From NCBI RefSeq assembly GCF_003024605.1, contig NZ_PYJQ01000004.1, positions 1 through 64,000 of the forward strand: a stretch of 64,000 nt of DNA. The letters run 5' to 3'. The translations under genes were made by a program, and so were the position numbers. Position 1 is the first letter of the stretch, and each line of letters begins with the position of its first letter. Positions 51,609 to 62,204 of this stretch are shown here, in pieces. This DNA comes from Rhizobium sp. JAB6 (GTDB lineage: Bacteria; Pseudomonadota; Alphaproteobacteria; Rhizobiales; Rhizobiaceae). A model generated the notes under the pieces. It searched no databases. It was not told the origin of the DNA and saw only the letters and a list, made by a program, of their open reading frames with translations.

Positions 51609-52094
51609 TCAGCGGATCAGGAACACCTCCTCATAGAAATGCTCCTCGAGATTGACGCCCTTTCCGCCGCGATCGACCACGATGAAGTCGGAGACGCCGT
51701 CGAGGGGCGTCAGAATACCGTGCCAGACATTGCGCCAGATGTTGACGCCTTGCCCGGGCCTGGTGCGGAAGGCCACGGGGTCGCTTGGTCCTTTATCCGT
51801 TTCCCGCGCCGCAACGACGAGGAACGGATGATTGGACAGCGGAACGAAGGCCTGGCTGCCGAGGGGATGCCGTTCGACCATCTTCAACTCCAGCGGCAGC
51901 GCATAGGGTTCGCCGCGCAGCCAGCTGATCATCGTTTTTGCCTCCTCACCGGTCGCTTCGACCTTTGCGAGGTCGTGATAACGAACGCATTTGCCGGCGT
52001 TGATGGGATAGCTGTGCGCGTCCTCCATTTCGATCACATCGCCAAAGGCGGCGAATGCGGCTCTGGTCAGCGGCTGAATCTCGATCATTTTCAT
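51609..52094 (-). CDS. allA: Ureidoglycolate lyase
   Basis: A 161-residue cupin-like enzyme that splits ureidoglycolate into glyoxylate and urea, the late step of allantoin use. Conserved AllA segments are IEIQPLTRAAFAAFGDVIEM, VERHPLGSQAFVPL, and GVNIWRNVWHGILTPL containing the conserved His. GGGAGA (minus strand) precedes the start. It is read against the flow of its neighbours. It releases the glyoxylate used by glyoxylate carboligase at the end of the window. Confidence 0.9.
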   Translation of the reverse strand: MKMIEIQPLTRAAFAAFGDVIEMEDAHSYPINAGKCVRYHDLAKVEATGEEAKTMISWLRGEPYALPLELKMVERHPLGSQAFVPLSNHPFLVVAARETDKGPSDPVAFRTRPGQGVNIWRNVWHGILTPLDGVSDFIVVDRGGKGVNLEEHFYEEVFLIR

Positions 52095-52654
52095 CCCTGG
52101 TCTCCCTTTTTCATTTCCCTAGAAGTCATCGCTGCCTCGACTGGCAATGGGTCTGTGAAATTCGATGCGTGGCCTGCAGCGCGGACAAGCGGGTGCGTCC
52201 GGAGCACAACCACACTCCGCCAACCGACATGCCCTATCTTTCCGTAAAATAATTCTTACAGATGTTATCCCTAAGGCCTGTCTCTCGCTGTGGGGTCGGC
52301 TGGCATGGTGCACGTTATTTTGTGCCCGACATCGCCGGCAGAAGCCGGGCGCATAGGCTTGGGGCATAAGCTTGCCGACAGCTCTCGCTGCCGCTTCATC
52401 AATCGGGCAGTTTTCTATGCCGATGCCTGCTTCATCGTGTCGGTGAACCGCAAAAGTGTCGGCCATGTCCAGGTATGTTGCGTCGATAGCGCATGAAACG
52501 TTCCTCCAAACGTTTTCCGTCGCAAATTTCTAACCGTAAATCGCGCGCGCCATTCCCCTCGGAAAATTTGAAAGTCTCGAAGGTTGCCGCCGCTTTTCAG
52601 AGGTATGGACCTGGCGGATAGTGGAGACAGAAGTGCTAGGTTCGGGAGAAAAGC
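52095..52654. other. Divergent control region of allA and the uraH-xdh operon
   Basis: 560 bp without a supported gene. Two AAACGTT repeats (52496-52502 and 52508-52514), 12 bp apart and each with an AACGTT palindrome core, lie about 140 bp before uraH and may be regulator sites. A/T-rich stretches near 52243-52270 and 52545-52575 could hold promoters. No OHCU decarboxylase (uraD) fragment was recognised. Confidence 0.45.
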
Positions 52655-53020
52655 ATGCAGCCTCATTCGCCAGGAGCCGGCCGGCTCACGGCCCACGTGC
52701 TGGATACGGCGCGCGGCAAGCCCGCCGAGGGCTTGCGCATCGATCTCTATCGGATCGATGGCGATGAACTGCGCCTCCTGAAATCCACTCAAACCAATGA
52801 TGACGGCCGCTGCGACGCACCGCTCCTGTCTGGCGATGCCATGAAGGCCGGCATCTACGAGCTGCGCTTCCATGCGGGCGATTATCTCGGCCGCCCGACC
52901 GATGGCCCGATGTTTCTGGATATCATCCCGGTCCGCTTCGGCCTTGCCGACGAGAATGCACATTACCATGTACCGCTGCTCCTCTCGCCCTACAGCTACT
53001 CCACCTATCGCGGGAGCTGA
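52655..53020 (+). CDS. uraH: 5-Hydroxyisourate hydrolase
   Basis: A 121-residue transthyretin-like enzyme that hydrolyses 5-hydroxyisourate to OHCU. The hallmark His is in [17 protein letters not shown], and the C-terminal tetrapeptide YRGS is diagnostic of HIU hydrolases. The central [20 protein letters not shown] contains further active-site His residues. GGGAGAAAAG precedes the ATG. It is the first gene of uraH-xdhA-xdhB-xdhC, with 3 bp to xdhA. Confidence 0.93.
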   Translation: MQPHSPGAGRLTAHVLDTARGKPAEGLRIDLYRIDGDELRLLKSTQTNDDGRCDAPLLSGDAMKAGIYELRFHAGDYLGRPTDGPMFLDIIPVRFGLADENAHYHVPLLLSPYSYSTYRGS

Positions 53021-53023
53021 CTG

Positions 53024-54508
53024 ATGACCGCTGCAAGAATCCGCTCCGAACTGCGCTTCATCTTGAACGGCGACGACGTTGCGCTCAAAGACATCGCGCC
53101 GGACCAGAGCCTGCTCGACTGGCTGCGGCTTTCCCGCTCGCTGAAAGGCACCAAGGAAGGCTGCGCCGAGGGAGACTGCGGCGCCTGCTCGGTACTTGTG
53201 GGACGCCTGACGCCGGCGGGCGAACTCGTCTATGAAGGCGTCAACTCCTGCATTCGCTTCCTCGGTTCTCTCGATGGCTGTCATGTCGTTACCGTCGAGC
53301 ATCTGGCAGCCAGCGACGGCCGGCTGCACCCGGTGCAGCAGGCGATGGTCGATTTCCATGGATCGCAATGCGGCTTCTGCACGCCTGGCTTCGTGATGTC
53401 GCTCTATGGGCTATGGATGCAGACGCCGAACCCAACGGATCAGCAGATCGAAACGACACTGCAGGGCAATCTCTGTCGCTGCACCGGCTACGAGCCGATC
53501 CTGCGTGCGGCCCGCGCTATTTCCAATTATGGCGGCACGCAGAACGATCCCCTGCTTGCCGAGCGCGAAACCATGGTCACGCGGCTGAAGACTCTTGCCG
53601 ATGGTGCGCGCGTCGAAATCGGAGACGGGCGCCATCGCCTGATCGTGCCGGCTGATCTCGACGATTTCGCTGATGTTCTCCAAGCCTCGCCGACTGCGAC
53701 CGTGATTGCCGGTTCCACCGATGTCGGCCTTTGGGTCACCAAGCATATGCGCGACATTACGCCGGTCGTCTTCATTGCCGGGCTGCAGGAATTGAAGTCG
53801 ATCGCCATTAAAGACAATATCATGACCATCGGCGCCGGCGTCACCTATTCGGAGGCGATCGCGACTCTGTCGCAGCACATCCCGGCACTCGGGCCGCTGA
53901 TCACGCGCATCGGCGGCCAGCAGGTGCGCAACATGGGCACGATCGGCGGCAACATCGCCAACGGCTCGCCGATCGGCGACATGCCGCCGCCCTTGATCGC
54001 ACTCGGGGCATCGCTGACCCTGCGCAAGGGCCAAACCCGCCGCACGATAGCACTCGAGGACTTCTTCATCGCCTATGGCAAGCAGGACCGCCAGCCGGGG
54101 GAATTCATCGAAACCGTGCATATTCCGCTTCCGGCAGCGGACGAAAAATTCGCGGTCTACAAGGTGACGAAGCGGCGGGACGAGGATATCACCGCAACAC
54201 TCGGCGCCTTCCGTCTCGCACTTGCCGCCGACGGCAGGGTCGCAGAAATCCGGATCGCCTATGGCGGCATGGCCGCAACGCCGAAGCGGGCTTTCGCCGT
54301 CGAAAAATCCCTGCTCGGCAAGCCCTGGAACGAAGCGACCGTCGAAGCGGCGATGGAGAGATACGCCGAGGATTACACGCCGCTGACCGATATGCGGGCA
54401 ACCGCGGAATATCGGGCGCTGACAGCGAAGAATCTTTTATTGCGTTTCTACCTGGAAACGACATCCAGTGCGGCACCGGCTCAGGTGTCCAGATATGAGG
54501 CTGCATAG
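53024..54508 (+). CDS. xdhA: Xanthine dehydrogenase small subunit (2Fe-2S and FAD)
   Basis: A 494-residue subunit. The N-terminal 2Fe-2S ferredoxin domain has its ligands in CAEGDCGACSV and VNSCIRFLG, and the second cluster domain in CGFCTPGF and CRCTGYEP. From about residue 200 the FAD-binding domain follows, with ATVIAGSTDVGLWVTK and GTIGGNIANGSPIGDMPPP. Together with XdhB it oxidises hypoxanthine and xanthine to urate and passes electrons to NAD. It lies 3 bp after uraH and 3 bp before xdhB. Confidence 0.93.
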   Translation: MTAARIRSELRFILNGDDVALKDIAPDQSLLDWLRLSRSLKGTKEGCAEGDCGACSVLVGRLTPAGELVYEGVNSCIRFLGSLDGCHVVTVEHLAASDGRLHPVQQAMVDFHGSQCGFCTPGFVMSLYGLWMQTPNPTDQQIETTLQGNLCRCTGYEPILRAARAISNYGGTQNDPLLAERETMVTRLKTLADGARVEIGDGRHRLIVPADLDDFADVLQASPTATVIAGSTDVGLWVTKHMRDITPVVFIAGLQELKSIAIKDNIMTIGAGVTYSEAIATLSQHIPALGPLITRIGGQQVRNMGTIGGNIANGSPIGDMPPPLIALGASLTLRKGQTRRTIALEDFFIAYGKQDRQPGEFIETVHIPLPAADEKFAVYKVTKRRDEDITATLGAFRLALAADGRVAEIRIAYGGMAATPKRAFAVEKSLLGKPWNEATVEAAMERYAEDYTPLTDMRATAEYRALTAKNLLLRFYLETTSSAAPAQVSRYEAA

Positions 54509-54511
54509 GCC

Positions 54512-56866
54512 ATGAACAAACACGCTTCGGACATCAAGGCCGAAACCATCGTTGGCGGCGTTCATACCAGCCCTCGCCATGACTCCGCGCATAAGCATGT
54601 CTCAGGTACGGCCGTCTACATCGACGACATCACCGAACCCGCGGGCACGCTTCACGCCGGTCTTGGCCTGTCGACCGTCGCCCACGCCATCCTGAAATCC
54701 GTCGATCTGTCAGCCGTCCGCGCCGCCCCCGGCGTCGTTGCCGTGCTGACCCATGAGGACGTGCCCGGCGTCAACGATATCTCGCCCTCCTACATGAACG
54801 ACGATCCGGTGCTTGCCGCCGGCAAGGTCGAGTTTCACGGCCAGCCGATCTTCTGTGTGATCGCCGAAACACGCGAACAGGCGCGGCGTGCCGCGAGGCT
54901 GGCAGACATCGAGTACGAGGAATTGCCTGCCGATATCGACATATGGGATCTCGATGTTTCCACCCATAGACAGGTGGTCACGCCGTTGACGCTGAAGCGC
55001 GGCGATGCGGAAGCGGCCCTCAAAAGTGCTCCGCGTCGTGTGAAAGGCCGCATGCGGCTTGGCGGTCAGGATCATTTCTATCTCGAAGGTCAAGTCTCGC
55101 TTGCCGTTCCCGGCGAGGACGACGAGGTTGTCGTCTATTGCTCCACGCAGGGTCCGAGCGAGACGCAGCATATGGTCGCCCACGCGCTCGGCGTCCCGAG
55201 CAATGCTGTCACCGTCGAGGTTCGCCGCATGGGCGGCGGCTTCGGCGGCAAGGAAACCCAGGCAAACCAGTGTGCGGCGATTGCAGCGATCGCCGCCAAG
55301 AAGCTGAAGCGCGCCGTCAAAATCCGGCTCGACCGCGACGAGGATATGGTGGCGACCGGCAAGCGGCATGACTTTGCCATCGACTATGATGTCGGCTTCG
55401 ACGATGAGGGCCGCATCCTTGCCGTGGGCTATACTTTCGCGCTGAGAGCGGGTTTCTCTGCCGATCTCTCAGGCCCGGTCGGCGATCGCGCACTGTTCCA
55501 TTGCGACAACGCCTATTTCTTCCCGCATGTGCTTGCAAAGTCGGCGCCGCTCTATACCAATACCGTCTCCAACACCGCCTTTCGCGGCTTCGGCGGGCCG
55601 CAGGGCATGGTCGGTGCTGAACGCGTTATCGACGAGGTAGCCTTCGCCGTCGGCAAGGACCCGCTCGATATCCGGAAGCTGAATTTCTACGACGCAATGG
55701 GAGTCGACGGCGAGCGCAACCTGACCCCCTACCACCAGAAGGTCGAGGACTGCATCATCCAGCGCATCGTTGCGGAACTGGAGGAAAGCGCCGACTATGC
55801 CGGCCGTCGAAAGGCAATTGCCGAGTTCAACGCAAGGAACCGCATCGTCAAGCGCGGCATTGCGCTGACCCCGGTCAAATTCGGCATTTCCTTCACCAAG
55901 ACGGAATCGAACCAGGCCGGCGCGCTTGTGCATGTCTACAGCGACGGTTCCGTGCACATGAATCATGGCGGCACCGAAATGGGACAAGGCCTGCATCTGA
56001 AGGTGGCGCAGGTCGTAGCCGAAGAATTCCAGATCGATCTCGACCGGGTGAAGATCACGGCAACAACGACAACCAAGGTGCCGAACACCTCGCCGACCGC
56101 GGCCTCCTCGGGCGCGGATTTGAACGGCATGGCGGCGCAGAATGCGGCCCGGCAGATCAAGGACCGGCTAATCGCCTTTGCCGCCGAAAGCCATCAGGTG
56201 CCTCGCGAGCAGGTGGTGTTCCTGCCGAACCGCGTACGGATCGGCAATATCGAGATGTCCTTCCCGGAGCTCATCAAGAAAGCCTATATGGCCCGCGTCC
56301 AGCTTTCGGCCGCCGGCTTCTACAAAACGCCGAAGATCCACTGGGACCGCAAGGCGGGCCGCGGCCATGCCTTCTACTACTATGCCTATGGCGCTGCCTG
56401 CTCGGAGGTCTCCGTCGACACGCTGACGGGGGAATATGTCGTCGAGCGCACGGATATCCTGCACGATACCGGCCGCTCGCTGAACCAGGCGATCGATATC
56501 GGCCAGGTCGAGGGCGGCTTCATCCAGGGCATGGGATGGCTGACGACGGAAGAGCTTTGGTGGGATGCGAAGGGCCGCCTGCGCACCCATGCGCCCTCGA
56601 CCTACAAGATCCCGCTTGCATCCGACCGCCCGAAGATTTTCAATGTAGCCCTAACAGACTGGTCGGAGGCCTATGAGCCGACGATCCATCGCTCGAAGGC
56701 TGTGGGAGAGCCGCCGCTGCCGCTCGGCCTGTCCGTGCTGCATGCCCTTTCAGACGCGGTGGCGAGCGTGGCCGATCACAAGATCTGCCCGCGTCTCGAC
56801 GCGCCGGCGACACCCGAACGGGTGCTGATGGCGATCGAGCGTCTCAAGGCCGCAAAAAAGGAGTGA
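54512..56866 (+). CDS. xdhB: Xanthine dehydrogenase large subunit (molybdenum cofactor)
   Basis: A 784-residue molybdopterin-binding subunit. Visible motifs are RMGGGFGGKETQ near residue 245, NTAFRGFGGPQGM near residue 352 (with the substrate-orienting Arg), GGTEMGQGLHLKVAQ near residue 487 and the catalytic Glu near residue 731 in AVGEPPLPLG. The length is that of a standalone XdhB. It carries out purine hydroxylation at the Mo centre, fed by the XdhA clusters. Confidence 0.93.
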   Translation: MNKHASDIKAETIVGGVHTSPRHDSAHKHVSGTAVYIDDITEPAGTLHAGLGLSTVAHAILKSVDLSAVRAAPGVVAVLTHEDVPGVNDISPSYMNDDPVLAAGKVEFHGQPIFCVIAETREQARRAARLADIEYEELPADIDIWDLDVSTHRQVVTPLTLKRGDAEAALKSAPRRVKGRMRLGGQDHFYLEGQVSLAVPGEDDEVVVYCSTQGPSETQHMVAHALGVPSNAVTVEVRRMGGGFGGKETQANQCAAIAAIAAKKLKRAVKIRLDRDEDMVATGKRHDFAIDYDVGFDDEGRILAVGYTFALRAGFSADLSGPVGDRALFHCDNAYFFPHVLAKSAPLYTNTVSNTAFRGFGGPQGMVGAERVIDEVAFAVGKDPLDIRKLNFYDAMGVDGERNLTPYHQKVEDCIIQRIVAELEESADYAGRRKAIAEFNARNRIVKRGIALTPVKFGISFTKTESNQAGALVHVYSDGSVHMNHGGTEMGQGLHLKVAQVVAEEFQIDLDRVKITATTTTKVPNTSPTAASSGADLNGMAAQNAARQIKDRLIAFAAESHQVPREQVVFLPNRVRIGNIEMSFPELIKKAYMARVQLSAAGFYKTPKIHWDRKAGRGHAFYYYAYGAACSEVSVDTLTGEYVVERTDILHDTGRSLNQAIDIGQVEGGFIQGMGWLTTEELWWDAKGRLRTHAPSTYKIPLASDRPKIFNVALTDWSEAYEPTIHRSKAVGEPPLPLGLSVLHALSDAVASVADHKICPRLDAPATPERVLMAIERLKAAKKE

Positions 56867-56870
56867 GGCA

Positions 56871-57722
56871 ATGTCTGCCGCCCGTGAAGATATCCGGGAT
56901 TTTCTGCGCCGCGAGCCGGCCTCGATCCTGGTGGAGGTGACTGGCGTCGCGGGCTCCGCGCCGCGCGATACCGACGCCTGGATGCTGGTGTCGGAACGAG
57001 CGATTTTTGCAACGATCGGCGGCGGGCAGCTCGAATATATGGCGATCGACCAGGCGCGACGCGCCTTGCGTTCGGGTCTCGCAGCCGAGCCGATGAACGT
57101 GCCGCTCGGCCCGGAGATCGGCCAGTGCTGCGGCGGCCGTGTTGGACTTGCCTTCACCGCCCTCAACCAAAGACTTGCGAATGATCTCATAGCCTGGAGC
57201 GATCGCGAGATGGCCGCACGCCCACATGTCTATGTTTTCGGCGCCGGCCATGTCGGCGATGCCCTCGCCATGGCACTTTCGCTAGCGCCGTTGCGCGTGG
57301 TGCTTGTCGATACACGAGAGGAAGAACTCGTTGCCAGCACCGTGCCGCGCGTCGAAACCTGCCTAACGGCCATGCCGGAAGCCGTGGTGCGGGACGCGCC
57401 GGCCGGCAGCAGCTTCGTGATATTAACTCATGACCATGCGCTCGATTTCCTGATTGCGGCCGAGGCGCTCAAGCGCATGGACGCAGCCTATGTCGGCATG
57501 ATCGGCTCCAAGACGAAGCGCGCCACCTTCCGCAACTGGCTGTCGCGCGAAACCGGCCAGACGGAGCTTTTCGAACGCCTGATATGTCCGATCGGCGGAA
57601 CGGCAGTGAAAGACAAACGCCCGACCGTCATCGCAACGCTCGCCGCCGCCGAGATCATGACGGCTGCATTGACTTGGACGGCTGCAGCACAGTCGGCCAC
57701 GACAAAACCTGCTATCGGATAA
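56871..57722 (+). CDS. xdhC: Xanthine dehydrogenase accessory protein XdhC
   Basis: A 283-residue molybdenum-cofactor insertion chaperone for xanthine dehydrogenase. The N-terminal XdhC domain has SAPRDTDAWMLV and FATIGGGQLEYMAIDQAR, then ... GQCCGGRV with the twin Cys. The C-terminal Rossmann-like part has VYVFGAGHVGDALAMAL near residue 120 and AYVGMIGSKTKRATF near residue 205. It follows xdhB by 4 bp. Its last 11 bp overlap the end of the convergent VapC-like gene. Confidence 0.92.
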   Translation: MSAAREDIRDFLRREPASILVEVTGVAGSAPRDTDAWMLVSERAIFATIGGGQLEYMAIDQARRALRSGLAAEPMNVPLGPEIGQCCGGRVGLAFTALNQRLANDLIAWSDREMAARPHVYVFGAGHVGDALAMALSLAPLRVVLVDTREEELVASTVPRVETCLTAMPEAVVRDAPAGSSFVILTHDHALDFLIAAEALKRMDAAYVGMIGSKTKRATFRNWLSRETGQTELFERLICPIGGTAVKDKRPTVIATLAAAEIMTAALTWTAAAQSATTKPAIG

Positions 57723-58152
57723 CGGGCAACTGCTTGAGGGGATTGGCGAACGGCACGCCAAGCGGTGTGAAATGGCGGTCATTGGCCGTCAAAACAGTGA
57801 AGCCGTGCGCAGCGGCGGTCGCGGCAATGGCAATGTCTTCAAAGCCGGGATCGTGAGCGCGCGCCCTGTCAAGCATCAGGCCCGCGTGTCTCGCCTCCTC
57901 AATGCCGAACGGCAGGATACGGCCGGCGTAGAAATGTTCGACCGCCGCAAGCCAGCGCCGCAGGTGTTCCGCTTTCGTCGTCGCCCCAATCCTGACCGCT
58001 CGGGCGATACCGGCCTCGATTTCGGCGATGGTGATGGCCGAAAGATAAATCCGGTCACTATTCGCACGCAGCCAGGCCGTGAATGCGTCAACGCCGACGT
58101 GGCGTTTGGTCGACGCATCGGCCGATACGATATTGGTGTCCAGAAGGTACAA
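57712..58152 (-). CDS. VapC-type PIN-domain toxin
   Basis: A 146-residue PIN-domain ribonuclease of the VapC/FitB kind. Metal-binding acids are visible: Asp5 in MYLLDTNIVS, Glu44 in ITIAEIEAG, Asp106 in PGFEDIAIA and Asp125 in TANDRHF. It should cut a specific RNA and be held in check by the antitoxin encoded just upstream, 2 bp away. It is set between xdhC and a LysR gene inside the purine island, and overlaps the xdhC end by 11 bp on the opposite strand. Confidence 0.88.
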   Translation of the reverse strand: MYLLDTNIVSADASTKRHVGVDAFTAWLRANSDRIYLSAITIAEIEAGIARAVRIGATTKAEHLRRWLAAVEHFYAGRILPFGIEEARHAGLMLDRARAHDPGFEDIAIAATAAAHGFTVLTANDRHFTPLGVPFANPLKQLPVIR

Positions 58153-58154
58153 GA

Positions 58155-58406
58155 TCAGAAGCCGTTTTCACGCAATGAACGTGCGGGCTTTCGTGATCGT
58201 TCGGAAATATCGGCCGGCTCGCCGGGGAAAGCCAAAAGCAGATCGGCGAAATCAGGCACCCTGGAAACCCGCTGCCATTCTTCGAAGGAAACCAGCACTG
58301 CTTCCTTTCGGCCATGGCGGGTAATAACGGTCGGCTCACCGGCCACGGCTTGATCGACCACAGCGGAAAGCGTCGCCTTCGCATCCTTGAGCTGGATTTC
58401 CTTCAT
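58155..58406 (-). CDS. Phd/YefM-type antitoxin
   Basis: An 83-residue antitoxin. The DNA-binding Phd/YefM fold is clear: MKEIQLKDAKATLSAVVDQA, then GEPTVITRHGRKEAVLVSF, followed by a flexible C-terminal part that would wrap the toxin. ATG 58406 has AAGGA seven bases upstream. The in-frame ATG at 58421 is rejected because it lies in the operator palindrome. It precedes the VapC-type toxin by 2 bp, forming a two-gene operon. Confidence 0.88.
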   Translation of the reverse strand: MKEIQLKDAKATLSAVVDQAVAGEPTVITRHGRKEAVLVSFEEWQRVSRVPDFADLLLAFPGEPADISERSRKPARSLRENGF

Positions 58407-58419
58407 GGCTTTTCCTTGC

Positions 58420-58437
58420 ATGACTACTGGTAGTCAT
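58420..58437. promoter_or_regulatory. Toxin-antitoxin operator palindrome
   Basis: ATGACTAC-TG-GTAGTCAT: an 18-bp perfect inverted repeat 13 bp before the antitoxin start, in the position where Phd/VapB antitoxin-toxin complexes normally repress their own operon. Confidence 0.7.
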
Positions 58438-58489
58438 ATATGATTTCGCTGGCTTGAAATCAAGCAAAGATCAACCTGCGGCCTTCAGA

Positions 58490-59422
58490 TCACGAAGCGG
58501 CAGCCTCATCTTCAAGCAGCTTGCCGATGAGCCGCTGACAGCGCTCCGCCATAAAATCGATCATCAGCCGCACTTTCGGGTCCTGGAAACGCTTGTGCGG
58601 ATAGATGGCCGCGAGCTGAACCGGGGCCGGTGGGCTCTCCTTCAGAATCTCGACGAGCCGCCCTTCCCTCAGATAGGCCTTCACCTCGAACACCGGCTTG
58701 TTGATAATGCCGCGATCTTCCAGTGCCCATTGAGTCAGCACATCGCCGTCGTCACTGTCGTAGGGACCAGCGACTTCGAATTTGCGGGTACCTTCCGCCG
58801 TCATCAGCGTCCAGTAATATTCTTTCGACCCCGGATAGCGCAGCAGAAGACAGTCGTGTTTGTCGGCAATCAGGGCATCGGCAGTCGCCGGCACGCCGCG
58901 CTGCGCGAGATAGGCCGGCGATGCACACAGCACGCGCTCGCAATTGAGAATGCCGCGCATGCGCAGATTGGAATCTTCCAGCACGCCGAGCTTGAAGGCT
59001 ACATCGACGCCTTCGGCAAGAATGTCGACATTGTGGTCCGACAGGCGCAAGCGTACTTCGATATCCGGATATTTGTCGTGAAACTCCGGAATACCCGATG
59101 CGATCAGCCGCCGGCCGATACCGAGCGGCGCCGTGATCCTCAGCGAACCCTTCGGATTGCGCGAGAGATCGGCGATCGCCGCTTCCGCCTCATTGACGGC
59201 CTCGATGATCTTCACCGCCTTTTCATAGAAGACGCGGCCATGTTCGGTCGGCGAGAGCTTACGCGTCGTGCGGTTGAAGAGGCGCACGCCGAGGTGACGC
59301 TCAAGCTCCTTGATGCGGTTGCTCGCAACCGCGGGCGTGACGCGCTGGTCGCGGCCTGCCGCCGAGAGAGTACCGAGTTCGACCACGCGAACGAAGACAC
59401 GGACATTATCAAGATAGGACAT
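58490..59422 (-). CDS. LysR family transcriptional regulator, divergent from puuD
   Basis: A 310-residue LysR regulator. The N-terminal helix-turn-helix covers MSYLDNVRVFVRVVELGTLS and the TPAVASNRIKELERHLG segment, and the effector domain follows from about residue 92 (GSLRITAPLGIGRRL). It is divergent from the urate hydroxylase and guanine deaminase genes, so it probably controls them. A short palindrome ATCT-TAT-AGAT (59466-59476) in the 141-bp gap is a possible site. Effector, perhaps a purine or urate product, is inference. Confidence 0.88.
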   Translation of the reverse strand: MSYLDNVRVFVRVVELGTLSAAGRDQRVTPAVASNRIKELERHLGVRLFNRTTRKLSPTEHGRVFYEKAVKIIEAVNEAEAAIADLSRNPKGSLRITAPLGIGRRLIASGIPEFHDKYPDIEVRLRLSDHNVDILAEGVDVAFKLGVLEDSNLRMRGILNCERVLCASPAYLAQRGVPATADALIADKHDCLLLRYPGSKEYYWTLMTAEGTRKFEVAGPYDSDDGDVLTQWALEDRGIINKPVFEVKAYLREGRLVEILKESPPAPVQLAAIYPHKRFQDPKVRLMIDFMAERCQRLIGKLLEDEAAAS

Positions 59423-59563
59423 GGCACCTTTCTACCACATCGGCACACGGAACAAAGCAGGGGGTATCTTATAGATTTTTTTGAAAGTGTTGGCGGATTA
59501 ACTGGGATTTTCGGGAAAATCAGCCGATGGCAAACACTCCCGTAGAGATCGGGAGGAGTTCCC

Positions 59564-60798
59564 ATGTACGAATATGCCATCGCCTGGGACTGGCTGACTT
59601 TTGCCGTCCGCTGGCTGCACGTCATTACCGCCATTGCCTGGATTGGCTCGTCATTCTATTTCGTAGCCCTGGACCTCGGTCTGAAAAAGCACCCCGCCCT
59701 GCCGCCTGGAGCCTATGGCGAGGAGTGGCAGGTCCATGGCGGCGGCTTCTACCATATCCAGAAGTATCTGGTGGCGCCGGCCAACATGCCGGACCACCTC
59801 GTCTGGTTCAAATGGGAAAGCTATGTCACCTGGCTGTCGGGCTTCGGCATGCTCTGTCTCGTCTATTACGCCGGCGCTGACCTCTACATGATCGACCCGG
59901 CCGTGCTTGACGTCTCCAAACCCGTCGCAATCGCCATTTCGCTCTGCTCGATCGCCGGCGGCTGGCTCCTATACGACGTGATCTGCAAATCGGCCTTCGG
60001 CAACGACAATACGCGGCTGATGGTGGCGCTCTATTTCATTCTGGTCGCGGTGGCCTGGGGCTATACCCATCTCTTTACCGGTCGCGCCGCTTTCCTGCAT
60101 CTCGGCGCCTTCACCGCGACGATCATGTCGGCCAACGTCTTCTTCATCATCATTCCGAACCAAAAGATCGTTGTCGCCGACCTTCTTGCCGGGCGTACGC
60201 CAGATGCGAAATACGGCCGCATCGCCAAGCAACGCTCCACCCACAACAATTACCTGACGCTGCCGGTGCTGTTCCTGATGCTGTCGAACCACTATCCGCT
60301 GGCTTTCGGCACGCAGTTCAACTGGATCATCGCCTCGCTCGTCTTCCTGATGGGCGTCACGATCCGCCACTGGTTCAACACCCGCCACGCCAATGCCGGC
60401 AACCCGACCTGGACGTGGCTAGTCACCGTCGTCCTGTTCATCATCATCATGTGGCTCTCCACAGTGCCGAAGGTCCTGACGGGGGAACCGGCGACGAAGA
60501 TCTCCGCAATCCAGCAGCCCTTCGTCACGGCGCAAAATTTCCCAAAGGTCCGCGATACCGTGATGGGTCGCTGCTCGATGTGCCATGCGAAGGAGCCGAG
60601 CTGGGAGGGGATCGCCGCTCCGCCGAAGGGCGTGATCTTCGAGACCGATCGCGATATCGCCGCCCACGCGCGCGAAATCTACCTGCAGGCAGGCCGCAGC
60701 CAAGCCATGCCGCCAGCCAACGCCTCGCATATTACCGATGAGGAGCGCCGCCTGCTCGTCTCCTGGTACGAAAGCGCCACCAATGGGGAGAAGACCCA

Positions 60799-60802
<4 letters not shown>
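59564..60802 (+). CDS. puuD: Membrane-bound urate hydroxylase with C-terminal cytochrome c domain
   Basis: A 412-residue PuuD-type urate oxidase. About eight membrane helices cover residues 1-310, with the conserved HVITAIAWIGSSFYFVALD near residue 19, YHIQKYLVAPA near residue 63 and WFKWESYVTWL near residue 81. The C-terminal cytochrome c carries the haem motif CSMCH near residue 339. It oxidises urate to 5-hydroxyisourate, passing electrons to the respiratory chain. GGGAGGAG (59550-59557) precedes the ATG. Its end overlaps guaD by 4 bp. Confidence 0.92.
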
Positions 60803-62142
<1,340 letters not shown>

Positions 62143-62161
62143 CCGATAAATGTGGGGGACC

Positions 62162-62202
62162 GCCTTCGCCGTCGTCTCTGGACAGGAGACGGCGGCGAAG
62201 GC
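62162..62202. terminator. Long hairpin between convergent guaD and IclR genes
   Basis: GCCTTCGCCGTCGTCTC (62162-62178) pairs with 62186-62202 over 17 bp with one G-U wobble and a 7-base loop. It starts 20 bp after the guaD stop and ends just before the end of the convergent IclR gene. Either side lacks a U-run, but the stem would block both transcripts. Confidence 0.55.
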
Positions 62203-62204
62203 AT

